Shown here in pieces: positions 31,030-43,466 of a DNA stretch of 64,000 bases. The number at the start of each line of letters is the position of its first letter. Position 1 is the stretch's first letter. The translations under genes and the position numbers were made by a program. A model generated the notes under the pieces. The model searched no databases. It saw only the letters and a list, made by a program, of their open reading frames with translations, and was not told the DNA's origin. This DNA is from Dendrocalamus latiflorus (Eukaryota > Streptophyta > Magnoliopsida > Poales > Poaceae), in assembly GCA_017311315.1 (NCBI GenBank), contig CM029626.1, positions 25,717,432-25,781,431 of the forward strand, given 5' to 3'.

Positions 31030-33423
31030 TGTAACACCCCAGCCAAACAATGACCTGGAATGCTACTAAACTAACAACATATTAAGGAAGAACCTATATT
31101 CACCTTACAAAATTTCGGCAGAACCTCCTTTGTTTAATGAGTAAATCAAAGGTTTCAACATGCATAGACAAATGATCTGAATAATAGTAAACAATAAATA
31201 TCCAATTCTAAACAACTGAATTATGTTTGCCATCACAATCGTAACCACAATACTTAAATAAAGAACGTAAGCAATGTAAAAGTTCTAAACCTTTATTACA
31301 TTCTAAACACGGTGATCTTTAATCAGTTACCACTTAAGCTATTCAACAAATAATGTTTAAGGTTCTTTATTTCTTCCAAGGTGAATGGACCGTGCAAGTA
31401 CAACAAAGCTAATCCATCTTTATCCCCATGCATGCCGGTCTCATGAAGGTACCAAAAAAACATCCAACAACAAGGGTGAGTCCAAAGACTCAGCAAGTAT
31501 AATAAATGGTAACAACAGCATATAAGTATGAAACCCATCAATTGCACTTCACAAATCCATTCACCAAATACATTACATACAAATGATATGCAACATGCTC
31601 AATATGCACAATATGCTCAAGGTGCTCTTTGTCTTTATCTTTGTCTTTTTGCATTTTACCGGTAATGCAAAGTGCGCATCCGTCGATGCACACCCATGCC
31701 TATGCCATCTGGCACAGGGACCATTGCCCATACTCTGCAAGTATGGGGACCTAAGCCCATGCTCTTCAAGCATGGGGACCTTTAGCCCGTCATAAACATG
31801 ACGGGGATCTCAAGAATTGCTTGGTCGTCACAGGACCAAGACTTCAATAAGCCAACATGATGCATATGTATGAAATCTCAAATTAATACAACATGCATCT
31901 GCATCAACATTGCATATGAATAACATATTCATAGTACAAAAGCTCATATTCATAGACTTCATAACTTTCAAACATCCGTGATTAACACATAACTCACAGC
32001 ATTAGCAACCATGAACATTACCAATCATATCACCATAACAATCATGAACAACTCAAATTCTCATAGAATTTATCAAACTATACCATTCGATAATATCTAT
32101 TATATCCATAAATATACTTGCCTTAACCACGAGAAAACGGGGAATGAGCAGAAGGTGCGGCTCCTGGAATCCGTCCTCCTCCTGAACAATAATTATAATA
32201 ATTGCTAAGGCAATAGTAACGAGTCTTTATATTAAACAAAAAATACCCCCAAACTAATCCAACATGTTTAACTTGACTCAAAACCCCAAATCTTTTCGGA
32301 CACCCTGTCCCTCTCTACAGACATTCAACTTCAAAAATTCTTATCTAATGGTACAGAAGTCCGAACAGGGCGTTCTCAGATTTTCTGGAAATATAATTAA
32401 ATTATCTAACTAAATATAGTTGGTGAGTCTCCCTGATTCGGCCAACTTCTACCCGCACCATCTAACTTTCTAGAACATCAATTCCGTAACGAGTTTTCTG
32501 GACAGCGCACTAAAATTGTCATAACTTTCACCCCGAGAGTCGGAATCAGGATTTCTTGATATTTCTGGAAATATAAGGAAAATATCTGAAACTTTCATAA
32601 TATGGAGATCCTCTGATTCTCCTGATTTCTAATCGCCCAAACCCATCTACCGAAACCTGACAGGAATTTCCCCGATCTACAGGACAGTCCGACTAGAAAA
32701 ATCATAACTTTTTCTACAGAGGTCCGAATGATGCGTTATAGCACTTCATGGAAAGCTAACGATGTCCTCTACAAATCTCTAGGTGATCCGAAAACAGAGG
32801 CTGTCCTGAGCAGATCTATATCAAAAAGACCGTCTAAGAGAGGCTGTCCACGGATCTATATCAAAAAGACCGTCTAACAGAGGCTGTCCTGAGCAGATCC
32901 GAAAACCGACATTGATAACGCAATTAGAATTTACATCTACTAGGTGAAGAATATGGATTACCCTTGACGAACACTGAAGAATACCACGAACACCCCACGA
33001 ATCTCTCATCTCCTTCTTTTCCTCTTTGCCCCTTCTTCTTCCCTTCCTCCGAGTCCAATCGCCTAGCTGCGAATTATTCCTTTCCCCCGATCATTCGGCA
33101 TCAATTGGAGGTCTTGATCACCGGCAATGGAGGAGAGGGGAGGAGGAGGCGCTGCTGGACGGCGCAAGGCAGAGGGGAGGGGCGCACAAGGGGAGGAGAG
33201 GGGGAGGCGCAATGGGGGGAGAGGGGGAGGGGCGGCTAGGGTTGGAGGGGGGAAGGTGGCGCCCCCCTTTGCTGGCCGAAATAACCACCTGGGCCAAGGC
33301 CCAGGCCCAGGTTGCCAGGGAAAATCAGAAAAACCCCCTCTAAACTTGATATTTTATTCTTCCCTTTAAGGTCATTTACTCCGATTAAACGATTAACGGT
33401 CAAAACTCTTCTGGGATATTACA
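31030..33423 (-). repeat. 5' LTR of the chromovirus-type element (right copy, 2,394 bp)
   Basis: It matches the left LTR closely, with scattered single-base changes. It is longer because of a local tandem duplication near 32785-32900, where GGATCTATATC and AGAGGCTGTCC recur. It contains the second copies of the hairpin cluster (31648-31840), the ~180-bp repeats and the G-rich tract. Confidence 0.93.
31648..31840. repeat. Cluster of consecutive hairpins in the right LTR
   Basis: Same stems and spacing as 26361-26553, offset by 5,287 bases, with no stem change seen. Confidence 0.85.
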
Positions 33424-33428
33424 GTATA
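33424..33428. repeat. Target-site duplication GTATA, right copy
   Basis: Followed at once by TGACGTCAAC of satellite monomer m7. Confidence 0.94.
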
Positions 33429-33781
33429 TGACGTCAACTTCGGGTGTTTGGCGCTCAGCATTGTTTCGTGCCTGCAAACTGTTGTGGTGAAAAGTTTAAC
33501 AGCGAGTCGGACGGATTTGAAACGCATGCCGAAGTGAGCTAGGGCATACGTGAAGTCCATTTGGGTTGTTGGCACTCGGTTTTGCTTTGTGCCTCTGTTC
33601 CGAACGCACTAAGTCTGTTGTCGCCGATGCAATCTGCTATGGTGGAAAGTTTTGCGCCGACTCGGACTCATTCAAAATGCAAGCCAAAATGAGTTAGGGT
33701 GCATATGGAGTTTGTTCGTGGTTGTACCTCTTAATTTGTGTTCGTGTGTCGATTTTGTACGCGTCGACTCTATAGTACTAG
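33429..33781 (+). repeat. Satellite unit 7, right part
   Basis: 353 bp, finishing monomers m7 to m9. It has GTGGTTGTACC near 33718, where most units have GTGGTGTTACC; unit 8 shares this. Confidence 0.95.
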
Positions 33782-35690
33782 CAGCAGCAGTTGTCGTGGA
33801 AAGCTTTACGCGTACTCGGACGCATTCGTAATATGTGCCAAAATGAGCTAGGGCACAAATGAAGTTGGTTCGTGGTGTTGGCACACCGTTTCAATTTGTG
33901 CCTCGATTTCATACGCTTCGAGTCTATACTACACATTGCAACCTGTTGTGCTGGAGTGTTTTACACCGACTAAGGTGAATTCGAACTGCTTGCCAAAATG
34001 AGCTAGGGCTCATACGAAGCCAATTCGTGTTGTTCGCATTCAGTTTCAACTCACGCCACAATTTCGTAAGCATCTCGTCTTAGTACTCATTACATCCTGT
34101 TGTGGTGGAAAACTGACTCATGTGCCCATGAACAGAAACCGAATTCTGAAAGAGACCCCGCTGCGCAGCCGACTTCCAACCTCTGCGCCACCCAAACCAC
34201 TTTTCCAAAAATTATGAATGAAATGTAGAAGATAGTTGTCAAAGGTCTCTACAACTTTCATATTCATGGGTTCTACAGGAAAAATCATCTTCTTTACCTA
34301 ATCTTTCAACCTCCACTGACTGCCCGAACACGAAACATCAGGCCGCACAGCAACATGGAAACGCTCATAACTCCTAAACCGTTCGTTGAAAATGAAGTGA
34401 ATGACCAGAAATCCCCATACTTCGCATGAAAGGTCCCCTAGCTTGTAGAACACAATAGACGACACAAATCGAGCGATTAACCGAAAAACTGACCTGATTG
34501 AGAAATCGTTAAAGACAAAAGGGGGGAAATGTTGGTTACTCTTGGAGACCACAGAAAGATGCTTGGAACGCCAGCACGAAACACCCCACTCCTCTCCTTC
34601 TCCTCCTCCTTCCTCTTGCTCATCGTCCCACCTCCTTCCCGTTTTTTTTTCTCTTTTTAGGCAAATTTGCAGCCCTCACACGCATTCAAGATTCAAGGGA
34701 AGAAAAACAAAATCCCATGAATCTGTTAAATACTTTTGAAAATGCCGAATCAACATCTAGGGCATCACAATTAGTTCTATTCAAGCCTCGATTTCATATG
34801 TATCAAGTCTACAGTGCCCACTGCAACCTATTGTGGTGGAAAGTCTAACACCGACTCAGACGGATTTAATATGCCTAGAGAAATGAGCCACAACACATAC
34901 GAAGTGAATTCAGTGGGTTGAGTGGCGCTCAGTTTCATTTCGTGCCGCAATTTTGTACACGTGGAGTCTGTAGAACCCGTTGTGGTGGAAAGTTTAACAC
35001 TGACTCAGATGGATTTGAAATGCTTGCTGAAATGGGCATGGGTGCGTATGAAGTCAATTTGCGATGTTTGGCACCCAGATTCATTTCATGCCTTGATTTC
35101 ACATGCACGGGGTTTGCTGTACCCGTTGCGGTGGAATGTTTAACACGGACTCAGACGGATTCGAAATGCTTGCCAAATGAGATACTGTGCATATGATTCC
35201 ATTTAGGGTGTTTGGCACTCAGTTTTGTTTCATACCTCGATTTCATACGCATCAAGTCTATTATACCCGTTGGGTGGAAAGTATAACTCTAACTCGAACA
35301 TAGCTGAAAAGCGTGCCGAAATGAGCTACAACGTATACGACGTCAACTTCGGGTGTTTGGCGCTCAGCATTGTTTCGTGCCTGCAAACTGTTGTGGTGAA
35401 AAGTTTAACAGCGAGTCGGACGGATTCGAAACGCATGCCGAAGTGAGCTAGGGCATATGTGAAGTCCATTTGGGTTGTTGGCACTCAGTTTTGCTTTGTG
35501 CCTCTGTTCCGAACGTGCTAAGTCTGTTGTCGCCGATGCAATCTGCTATCGTGGAATGCTTTGCGCCGACTCGGACTCATTCAAAATGCAAGCCAAAATG
35601 AGTTAGGGTGCATATGGAGTTTGTTCGTGGTTGTACCTCTTAATTTGTGTTCGTGTGTCGATTTTGTACGCGTCGACTCTATAGTACTAG
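33782..35690 (+). repeat. Satellite unit 8 (9-bp deletion)
   Basis: 1909 bp. It lacks nine bases at the m5/m6 junction near 35128, where one copy of the CCGTTGCAA/CCGTTGCGG near-repeat is lost. This looks like slippage between the two short direct repeats. Confidence 0.95.
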
Positions 35691-37599
35691 CAGCAGCAGT
35701 TGTCGTGGAAAGCTTTACGCGTACTCGGACGCATTCATAATATGTGCCCAAATGAGCTAGGGCACAAATGAAGTTGGTTCGTGGTGTTGGCACACCGTTT
35801 CAATTCGTGCCTTGATTTCATACGCTTCGAGTCTATACTACACATTGCAACATGTTATGGTGGAGTGTTTTACACCGACTAAGGTGGATTCGAACTGCAT
35901 GCCAAAATGAGCTAGGGCTCATATGAAGCCAATTCGTGTTGTTCGCATTCAGTTTCAACTCACGCCACAATTTCGTAAGCATCTCGTCTTAGTACTCATT
36001 ACATCCTGTTGTGGTGGAAAACTGACTCATGTGCCCATGAACAGAAACCGAATTCTGAAAGAGACCCCGCTGCGTAGCCGACTTCCAACCTCTGCGCCAC
36101 CCAAACCACTTTTCCAAAAATTATGAATGAAATGTAGAAGATAGTTGTCAAAGGTCTCTACAACTTTCATATTCATGGGTTCTACAGGAAAAATCATCTT
36201 CTTTACCTAATCTTTCAACCTCTACTGACTGCCCGAACACGAAACATCAGGCCGCACAGCAACATGGAAACGCTCATAGCTCCTAAACCGTTCGTTGAAA
36301 ATGAAGTGAATGACTAGAAATCCCCATACTTCGCATGAAAGGTCCCCTAGCTTGCAGAACACAATAGACGACACAAATCGAGCGATTAACCGAAAAACTG
36401 ACCTGATTGAGAAATCATTAAAGACAAAAGGGGGGAAATGTTGGTTACTCTTGGAGACCACAGAAAGATGCTTGGAACGCCAGCACGAAACACCCCACTC
36501 CTCTCCTTCTCCTCCTCCTTCCTCTTGCTCATCGTCCCACCTCCTTCCCGTTTTTTTTCTCTTTTTAGGCAAATTTGCAGCCCTCACACGCATTCAAGAT
36601 TCAAGGGAAGAAAAAGAAAATCCCATGAATCTGTTAAATACTTTTGAAAATGCCGAATCAACATCTAGGGCATCACAATTAGTTCTATTCATGCCTCGAT
36701 TTCATATGTATCAAGTCTACAGTGCCCACTGCAACCTATTGTGGTGGAAAGTTCTAACACCGACTCAGACAGATTTAATATGCCTAGAGAAATGAGCTAC
36801 AACACATACGAAGTGAATTCAGTGGGTTGAGTGGCGCTCAGTTTCATTTCGTGCCGCAATTTCGTACATGTGGAGTCTGTAGAACCCGTTGTGGTGGAAA
36901 GTTTAACACTGACTCAGATGTATTTGAAATGCTTGCTGAAATGGGCAAGGGTGCGTATGAAGTCAATTTGCGATGTTTGGCACCCAGATTCATTTCATGC
37001 CTTGATTTCACATGCACGGGGTTTGTTGTACCCGTTGCAACCCGTTGCGGTGGAATGTTTAACACGGACTCAGACGGATTCGAAATGCTTGCCAAATGAG
37101 CTACTGTGCATACGATTCCATTCAGGGTGTTTGGCACTCAGTTTTGTTTCATACCTCGATTTCATACGCATCAAGTCTATTATACCCGTTGGGTGGAAAG
37201 TATAACTCTGACTCAAACATAGCTGAAAAGCGTGCCGAAATGAGCTACAACGTATATGACGTCAACTTCGGGTGTTTGGCGCTCAGCATTGTTTCGTGCC
37301 TGCAAACTGTTGTGGTGAAAAGTTTAACAGCGAGTCGGACGGATTCGAAACGCATGCCGAAGTGAGCTAGGGCATACGTGAAGTCCATTTGGGTTGTTGG
37401 CACTCGGTTTTGCTCTGTGCCTCTGTTCCGAACGCGCTAAGTCTGTTGTCGCCGATGCAATCTGCTATGGTGGAAAGTTTTGCGCCGACTCGAACTCATT
37501 CAAAATGCAAGCCAAAATGAGTTAGGGTGCATATGGAGTTTGTTCGTGGTGCTACCTCTTAATTTGTGTTAAAGTTTTGCGTCGACTCTATAGTACTAG
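35691..37599 (+). repeat. Satellite unit 9
   Basis: 1909 bp. It shares CTCCTCCTTCCTC and AATCCCATG with unit 8. In monomer m9 near 37570 the usual CGTGTGTCGATTTTGTACGC is replaced by AAAGTTTTGC. The replacement resembles the start of the same monomer, which suggests a small conversion or template switch. Confidence 0.95.
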
Positions 37600-38063
37600 C
37601 AGCAGCAGTTGTCGTGGAAAGCTTTACACGTTCTCGGACGCATTCGTAATATGTGCCAAAATGTGCTAGGGCACAAATGAAGTTGGTTCGTGGTGTTGGC
37701 ACACCATTTCAATTTGTGCCTCGATTTCATACGCTTCGAGTCTATACTACACATTGCAACCTGTTGTGGTGGAGAGTTTTACACCGACTAAGGTGGATTC
37801 GAACTGCATGCCAAAATGAGCTAGGGCTCATATGAAGCCAATTCGTGTTGTTCGCACTCAGTTTCAACTCACGCCACAATTTCGTCAGCATCTCGTTTTA
37901 GTACTCATTACAACCTGTTGTGGTGGAAAACTGACTCATGTGCCGATGAACAGAAACAGAATTCTGAAAGAGACCCCGCTGCGCAGCCGACTTCCAACCT
38001 CTGCGCCACCCAAACCACTTTTCCAAAAATTATGAATGAAATGTAGAAGATAGTTGTCAAAGG
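37600..38063 (+). repeat. Satellite unit 10, left part
   Basis: 464 bp, ending in the hairpin loop at GTTGTCAAAGG, directly against the composite retroelement. Confidence 0.93.
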
Positions 38064-39100
38064 TGATGTGACCACGCCATATATACATACGACCAAAGAT
38101 CCCAAGAATAAACAAAAGGTGAATTTGTTTCTTCGGTTTCAATTTATTTTAAATAAGAATATGATGCTATCTAAAGATGAAAATGTATATTTGTCTAGCT
38201 ATATAAGGAGGATTGCATTAACGCTACGCGCTCGTGGCTGGGGCCCACCTAAAGGGAAGCCAAATAATATATCAAGACCAAGTCAACACCTTTCCAAACT
38301 TTTGCTCAAGGTCACCACGTCACTTTTGGATCAATTCAAGCAAGAGTTCAAGTGGGACACGTTTTGGAATCCAATTCGGCCTCCAGATCAGTTCGGGTTC
38401 AGCTTGACAGGTCCAACTTCAAATGAGCATAACTTTCATATACGGAGTCCGTTCGAGGTCCATGAGTACTTGATGGAAAGCTTTTCACGTCCTCTTTCCA
38501 ATGGATCCAGCCGTGCCTGCAAATTCCTTTTGTACGGCCTGTAATCATCAAAAGAAGTTGCTACACCACCTGTTTGGGCCAAATTGGACCTTGTAATGCA
38601 TGGGCCTAAGAGGAAGGTGCTAACCCCACAATTCATGAGCGTGCTACTGTTCATGTGAATAGTAAAATTGTACCACCCCTTTATTTTTTAGTTTTGTGTG
38701 GCTTCCACTCCCCTATTTAAGGAGGCCGCATCCCCTCTAGTTTCCTTGGATTTCGTTTGATTAGTTTTTCCATGGTGAAAACTTTTGTTCTTCGCTTGTG
38801 TTGGCTAGACCAACCGTAAAGAACCTTCTACGGAATCCCACCTTTTGAGCTTAATATAAATATTTGCAATTTCAGATTGCTTGTTATCTTGTTCTTGCGT
38901 GTTCTTCGGTTGCATGCAGGAATAGACCTTCGTGGTCAGGTCAACCGCGTTCTTGGCACGGTTGATAACGACTTGGAGTGTGGTTTAGCGATTGCTTGGC
39001 GTTCTGGTCGTGACCGGTTAGTAGCCGCATCGTCAAAGTCGTTCTCCTCCAAATCGAAGTTATCATCCTATCGGAAGATCGGGACCCCATCGCCTCATCA
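38064..39100 (+). repeat. LTR A of the composite (1,037 bp)
   Basis: It starts TGATGTGACCACGCC and ends CGCCTCATCA, so its ends form the inverted repeat TGATG/CATCA. Its 5' end abuts satellite directly. It is about 97% identical to LTR B by eye. Confidence 0.88.
38714..38722 (+). promoter_or_regulatory. Candidate TATA box of LTR A
   Basis: TATTTAAGG is followed by a pyrimidine-rich start region. A second candidate, TATATAAGG, is at 38200-38208. The first fits the remaining LTR length better. LTR B has the same pair. Confidence 0.4.
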
Positions 39101-39112
39101 GTTGGTATCAGA
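39101..39112 (+). other. 12-bp junction between LTR A and LTR B (truncated primer site)
   Basis: GT plus TGGTATCAGA: the normal two-base spacer and the first ten of the twelve primer-site bases seen after LTR B. LTR B begins immediately afterwards. Confidence 0.9.
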
Positions 39113-40147
39113 TGATGTGACCACGCCATATATACATACGACCAAAGTTCCCAAGAATAAACAAAAGGTGAATTTGTTTCTTCGGTTTCAATTTATTTTA
39201 AATAAGAATATGATGCTATCTAAAGATGAAAATGTATATTTGTCTAGCTATATAAGGAGGATTGCATTAACGCTACGCGCTCGTGGCTGGGGTCCACCTA
39301 AAGGGAAGCCAAATAATATATCAAGACCAAGTCAACACCTTTCCAAACTCTTGCTCAAGGTCACCACGTCACTTTTGGATCAATTCAAGCAAGAGTTCAA
39401 GTGGGACACATTTTGGAATCCAATTCGGCCTCCAGATCAGTTCGGATTCAGCTTGACAGGTCTAACTTCAAACGAGCATAACTTTCACATACGGAGTCCG
39501 TTTGAGGTCCATGAGTACTTGATGGAAAGCTTTTCACATCCTCTTTCCAATGGATCCAGCCATGCCTGCAAATTCCTTCTGTACGGCCCGCATCATCAAA
39601 ATAAGTTGCTACACCACCTGTTTGGGCCAAATTGGACCTTGTAATGCATGGGCCTAAGAGGAAGGTGCTAACCCCACTATTCATGGGCGTGCTACTGTTC
39701 ACGTGAACAGTAAAATTGTACCACCCCTTTATTTCTTAGTTTTGTGTGGCTTCCACTCCCCTATTTAAGGAGGCCGCATCCCCTCTAGTTTCCTTGGATT
39801 TCGTTTGATTAGTTTTTCCATGGTGAAAACTTTTGTTCTTCGCTTGTGTCAGCTAGACCAACCGTAAAGAACCTTCTGCGGAATCCCACCTTTTGAGCTT
39901 AATATAAATATTTGCAATTTCAGATTGCTTGTTATCTTGTTCTTGCGTGTTCTTCGGTTGCATGCAGGAATAGACCTTCGTGGTAAGGTCAACCGCGTTC
40001 TTGGCACGGTTGATAATGACTTGGAGTGTGGTTTAGCGATTGCTTGGCGTTCTGGTCGTGACCGGTTAGTAGCCGCATCGTCAAAGTCGTTCTCCTCCAA
40101 ATCGAAGTTATCATCCTATCGGAAGATCGGGATCCATCGCCTCATCA
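39113..40147 (+). repeat. LTR B of the composite (1,035 bp)
   Basis: Same ends as LTR A, with scattered single-base differences. It is followed by a complete primer site. Confidence 0.9.
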
Positions 40148-40149
40148 GT

Positions 40150-40161
40150 TGGTATCAGAGC
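40150..40161 (+). other. Primer-binding site for initiator tRNA-Met after LTR B
   Basis: TGGTATCAGAGC two bases after the LTR end. Confidence 0.92.
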
Positions 40162-41278
40162 TTCAGTTGACCGGTAGGATTTCTTGTATCCCTAGTTAGT
40201 AGTTTGATTTTTTTATGTCCTATAGTCCAGAAAAAAATTGCCCTACAAAAAGAGTTTATTTCCGCAGTCCAAGCCTCATTGTGCTTTTAGATCTGTTAAT
40301 TTTGCTTTGCTAAATTGAGTTTGTGTCCGTCTTAGCATTGTCTTATTGCTGGTAATATGTTTGGTTCCATAAAACTCCCAAAAAAATCCCCACGTCCAAA
40401 ACCATAAAAAAACACATCAAACCCTAATTTCCAATTTCGGCCAGAAGACTCTCTCTTGTGCAGTCGCCACCAAAAACGCCGTATCTTTTGTTTCCGATAT
40501 TTGTTTTGAGTGAAACCACCGCCACTAGATCCATAACTTCCTTATATAGCTGCCCCTAAAAGTTCGCTTCATTCCATTAAGGCAGTTAAAAGATATCTGC
40601 GGTGCAAGTTGACCCAAATTTCCGGACTGAATCTGTAACAGTCTGCGCTTGTGATTTTTGTGCGATTTTATCTGTCGATTTCTAGAACATGGCCCCAAAA
40701 GAAAAGTTGTAGAAAAAGCCGTCAGGAAACAGAAAAAAAATCATTGAAAAAAAGGCAACTGAAAAAAGTTACGGCCAAAATACCGACGTCTTGTCCAGTG
40801 GACAGAAATCTGCCATTCTCAGAATTGGGTCAATCCTTGTGCTTTTCAATTCCAGATTGCATTCTATTGAATTATCTTGTGTTCATCACTCCTATACATT
40901 GTTACACACTTGTTTTGGCCTTCTCCTATCCTTGTTTGATCAGCAACATAGGCTAAGTGCTAGGTACGAACTATAATTCAATTCTGTGCAATTTCTGAAA
41001 TTAATTGATTGTTCTCCATTGCTACATATCTAGCCTTCCAAGCTACACCTTTTACTAACCGAGCAGATCACGTCGAACCGACCCTTGCAATCGCTATACA
41101 CATCACTTGAGTCAAGTTATCACGAACCAGCCACCGGTTACACCACCTGTTTTGCATTGGTAAGAGCTTGTAAGAGCTTGGTAAGAGTTTGAGAGATGTG
41201 TGACTTGTGAAGCTCCACCTCCTAGTAGTTTATAGGGACTTACATAATTCTTGTGTATTTCCTTGTTTTCTACTAACC
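40162..41278 (+). other. Leader (5' untranslated region) of the + element
   Basis: About 1.1 kb without a convincing gene. An open frame at 40651-40956 has an inverted counterpart at 45232-45567 only because both belong to the shared leader. The leader matches the inverted leader 44909-45896. Confidence 0.75.
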
Positions 41279-42123
41279 ATGACAGGTTCAAGATCACATT
41301 GTAGCAATTTTTGTGAGACCAACAACTTGTTGGATCGTATTAATAAGACCCTCACCACCATCAACAACAGAATTGAGGGCTCCAATGATCGCGACCGTTG
41401 TCGACTTCGACATAATCGACAAGGTACAGGTAGGTTAACAAGAGAGGTATGTGATGATGATGCCAAGTTTACAATTCCTCCATTTGCTGGTAGATATGAC
41501 CCTGAAGCTTATCTTGAATGGGAAATACAATTAGATCAAAATTTTCTGTGTTATGATTTTCCTGATGATAAAAGAGTTAGGGCTGCTACTAGTGAATTCA
41601 CTGATTTCGCATTATTTTGGTGGAGGAAACAATGTAGACTACCACATCTACCTAAAACTTCGAATGCTTTGAAACGAATCATGAGATCTACATTTGTTCC
41701 TTCATATTATTCACGTGACTTGTTAAAAAGATTGCAACGTTTAGAACAAGGTAGGAAAACTGTAAGTGAATACTATGAAGAATTGAAATCTCTTTTGTTG
41801 CGTTGTGATTTAGAGGAACATGTAGAAGCTACAGAGAATAGATTCTTAGGTGGGCTTAATCAAGAAATTAAGAACATTCTCGTCCACAAAGAATATAATT
41901 CTCTCTATGATTTGTTTATACTTGCTTGTAAGGTTGAAAGTCAGATTGAGAAAGAATTGAGAATACTTGATAATAGGACACATGAGAGCAAACCTGTGGT
42001 TGTGCCTTTTTCTGTAACAAACAACTTGCAGCAAGTTGAAAACCATGCTGAAGAGAAGAATGAGTTACTTGAGCTACCAACTCCATTACTTGAGAAGGAA
42101 GATGAGGTGATGGATGCCCCTAC
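41279..42123 (+). pseudogene. gag of the + element, truncated at its 3' end
   Basis: The ATG at 41279 was chosen because the same TMTG start occurs in the inverted element. The domain is the Ty3/gypsy gag type: FAGRYDPEAYLEWEIQLDQN, then TDFALFWWRKQ, RLQRLEQGRKTVSEYYEELK and FLGGLNQEIK. This is PF03732, the structural protein of the cytoplasmic particle. The zinc knuckle and all of pol are absent, because the frame is cut at 42123 by the inverted LTR. The frame then reads 39 codons into that LTR to a stop at 42239-42241. Confidence 0.85.
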
Positions 42124-43201
42124 TGATGAGGCGATGGGGTCCCGATCTTCTGATAGGATGATAACTTCGATTTTGGTGGAGGTGACTCTCACGATCCGAC
42201 TACAACCGTACGACGACGCTTGCGCCTTAGCAATCGCTTAACCAACCCCAAGATGTTATCAACCATGCCAAGAACGCGGTTGACCTGACCACGAAGGTCT
42301 ATTCCTGCATGTAACCGAAGAACACGCAAGAACAAGGATAGTGAGCAACCTGAAACTTGCTAGATATAAAAGTCGCACGGGGAGTTGAGGTTCTATAACA
42401 CGAATCTGTTGGTCTAACCGACACAAGAGACAACATGGAGTTTGCACATGGGGCTAAACTGATCTAAACAAAACCTAAGTCCTAGAAAGAGAGGCGGTGG
42501 CTCCTATATAGTGAAAACAACCAGGGGAGGCATCCCAAAGGGTACGCCCTAGGGTTACAAGGCCCATGGGCCCAAGTGGAGGTGGCGCAACACCTTTTTG
42601 ACTCGGACTCAGAAACCTACGTGGATTGTATTGATGATTCCGGCCGGCTCGGATGGAATTTGAAGATGAGGTTAGATCCATTGGAAAGTAGACTTGATAA
42701 GCTTTCCATGAAGTACAAGAACGTCCCAAACAGAGTCCGTATGACGAAGTTATGCCCGTTTAAACTTGCACCATTGCAGCAGTCCGAATCCGATTCCAGT
42801 ACGTGTCTAACACGAACTCTTTTGATGATTGCGGTGCGCATAGAACGAATTTAGATGTGATACCAGATCCATTGGAAACAGTATAAGCAAAGCTTTCCAA
42901 CAAGTACTCATGGACCGCAAACGGACTTCGTATGTGAAAGTTATGCACATTTGAAGTTGGGCTTGTCAGGCTGAATCCGAATTGATCTGGAGGCCGAATT
43001 GGATTCCAAAACGTGTCCAACTTGAACTCTTGCTTGAATTGATGTAAAAATAACGTGGTGCTGTCAAAATATATTTTTTCATCATTAGGTAGCATCATAT
43101 TCTCATTTAAAATATGTTTAAGCTGAAGAAACGAATTCACCTTTAGTTCAATCTTGATATTGGGCGCTATTGTCGTGTGTGTTTGTGGCGTGGTCACATC
43201 A
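42124..43201 (-). repeat. LTR C, inverted (1,078 bp)
   Basis: On + it starts TGATGAGGCGATGGG and ends GTGGTCACATCA, the reverse complement of the LTR A/B ends. The two terminal portions match A/B, but much of the middle is diverged. It holds two copies of the GTCCGT...GAAGTTATG box (about 42660-42770 and 42865-42950), where A and B have one. It is the 3' LTR of a - strand element. Confidence 0.87.
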
Positions 43202-43214
43202 TCCTCCCCTTCTT
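43202..43214 (-). other. Polypurine tract of the inverted element
   Basis: The - strand reads AAGAAGGGGAGGA, directly before the LTR start TGATGTGACC. Confidence 0.88.
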
Positions 43215-43219
43215 GACAG

Positions 43220-43237
43220 AAAACCGTCCTCGGTTTT
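43220..43237. repeat. Hairpin next to the polypurine tract (copy 1)
   Basis: AAAACCG/CGGTTTT with loop TCCT. A second copy of the tract plus hairpin lies at about 43467-43502. Confidence 0.75.
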
Positions 43238-43466
43238 AACATTTGTGTAGCCTCACGTATTGTATGATCTTGATCATAAATCTCGGTACATGATAACAAA
43301 TGCAACAAACACTCATTATGTAATATCATAAGTTCTTTGTCAAACAAAGTGAAACCTGTTTGAAATGAACTCACCTGATAATTTAAGTGGTGCGTAGGAG
43401 CTCTTGTAATTCGAACAACAAGTATAGCAAATATGATTATATCCATAGGGTACATGTTCTTATCAT

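Larger units (their letters stand above)
25742..33423 (-). mobile_element. Non-autonomous Ty3/gypsy element, chromovirus (Tekay/Del-like), - strand
   Basis: 7,682 bp with two long LTRs (25742-28092 and 31030-33423) and TSD GTATA. On the - strand the order is 5' LTR (31030-33423), the iMet primer site TGGTATCAGAGC at 31027-31016, ~2.9 kb of internal DNA, a polypurine tract at 28106-28093, and the 3' LTR. No gag, protease, RT or RNase H is recognisable. Only an integrase C-terminus with a chromodomain-like tail remains next to the polypurine tract. It must have moved with proteins supplied by a relative. The LTRs are very similar by eye, so insertion is recent. Confidence 0.92.
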
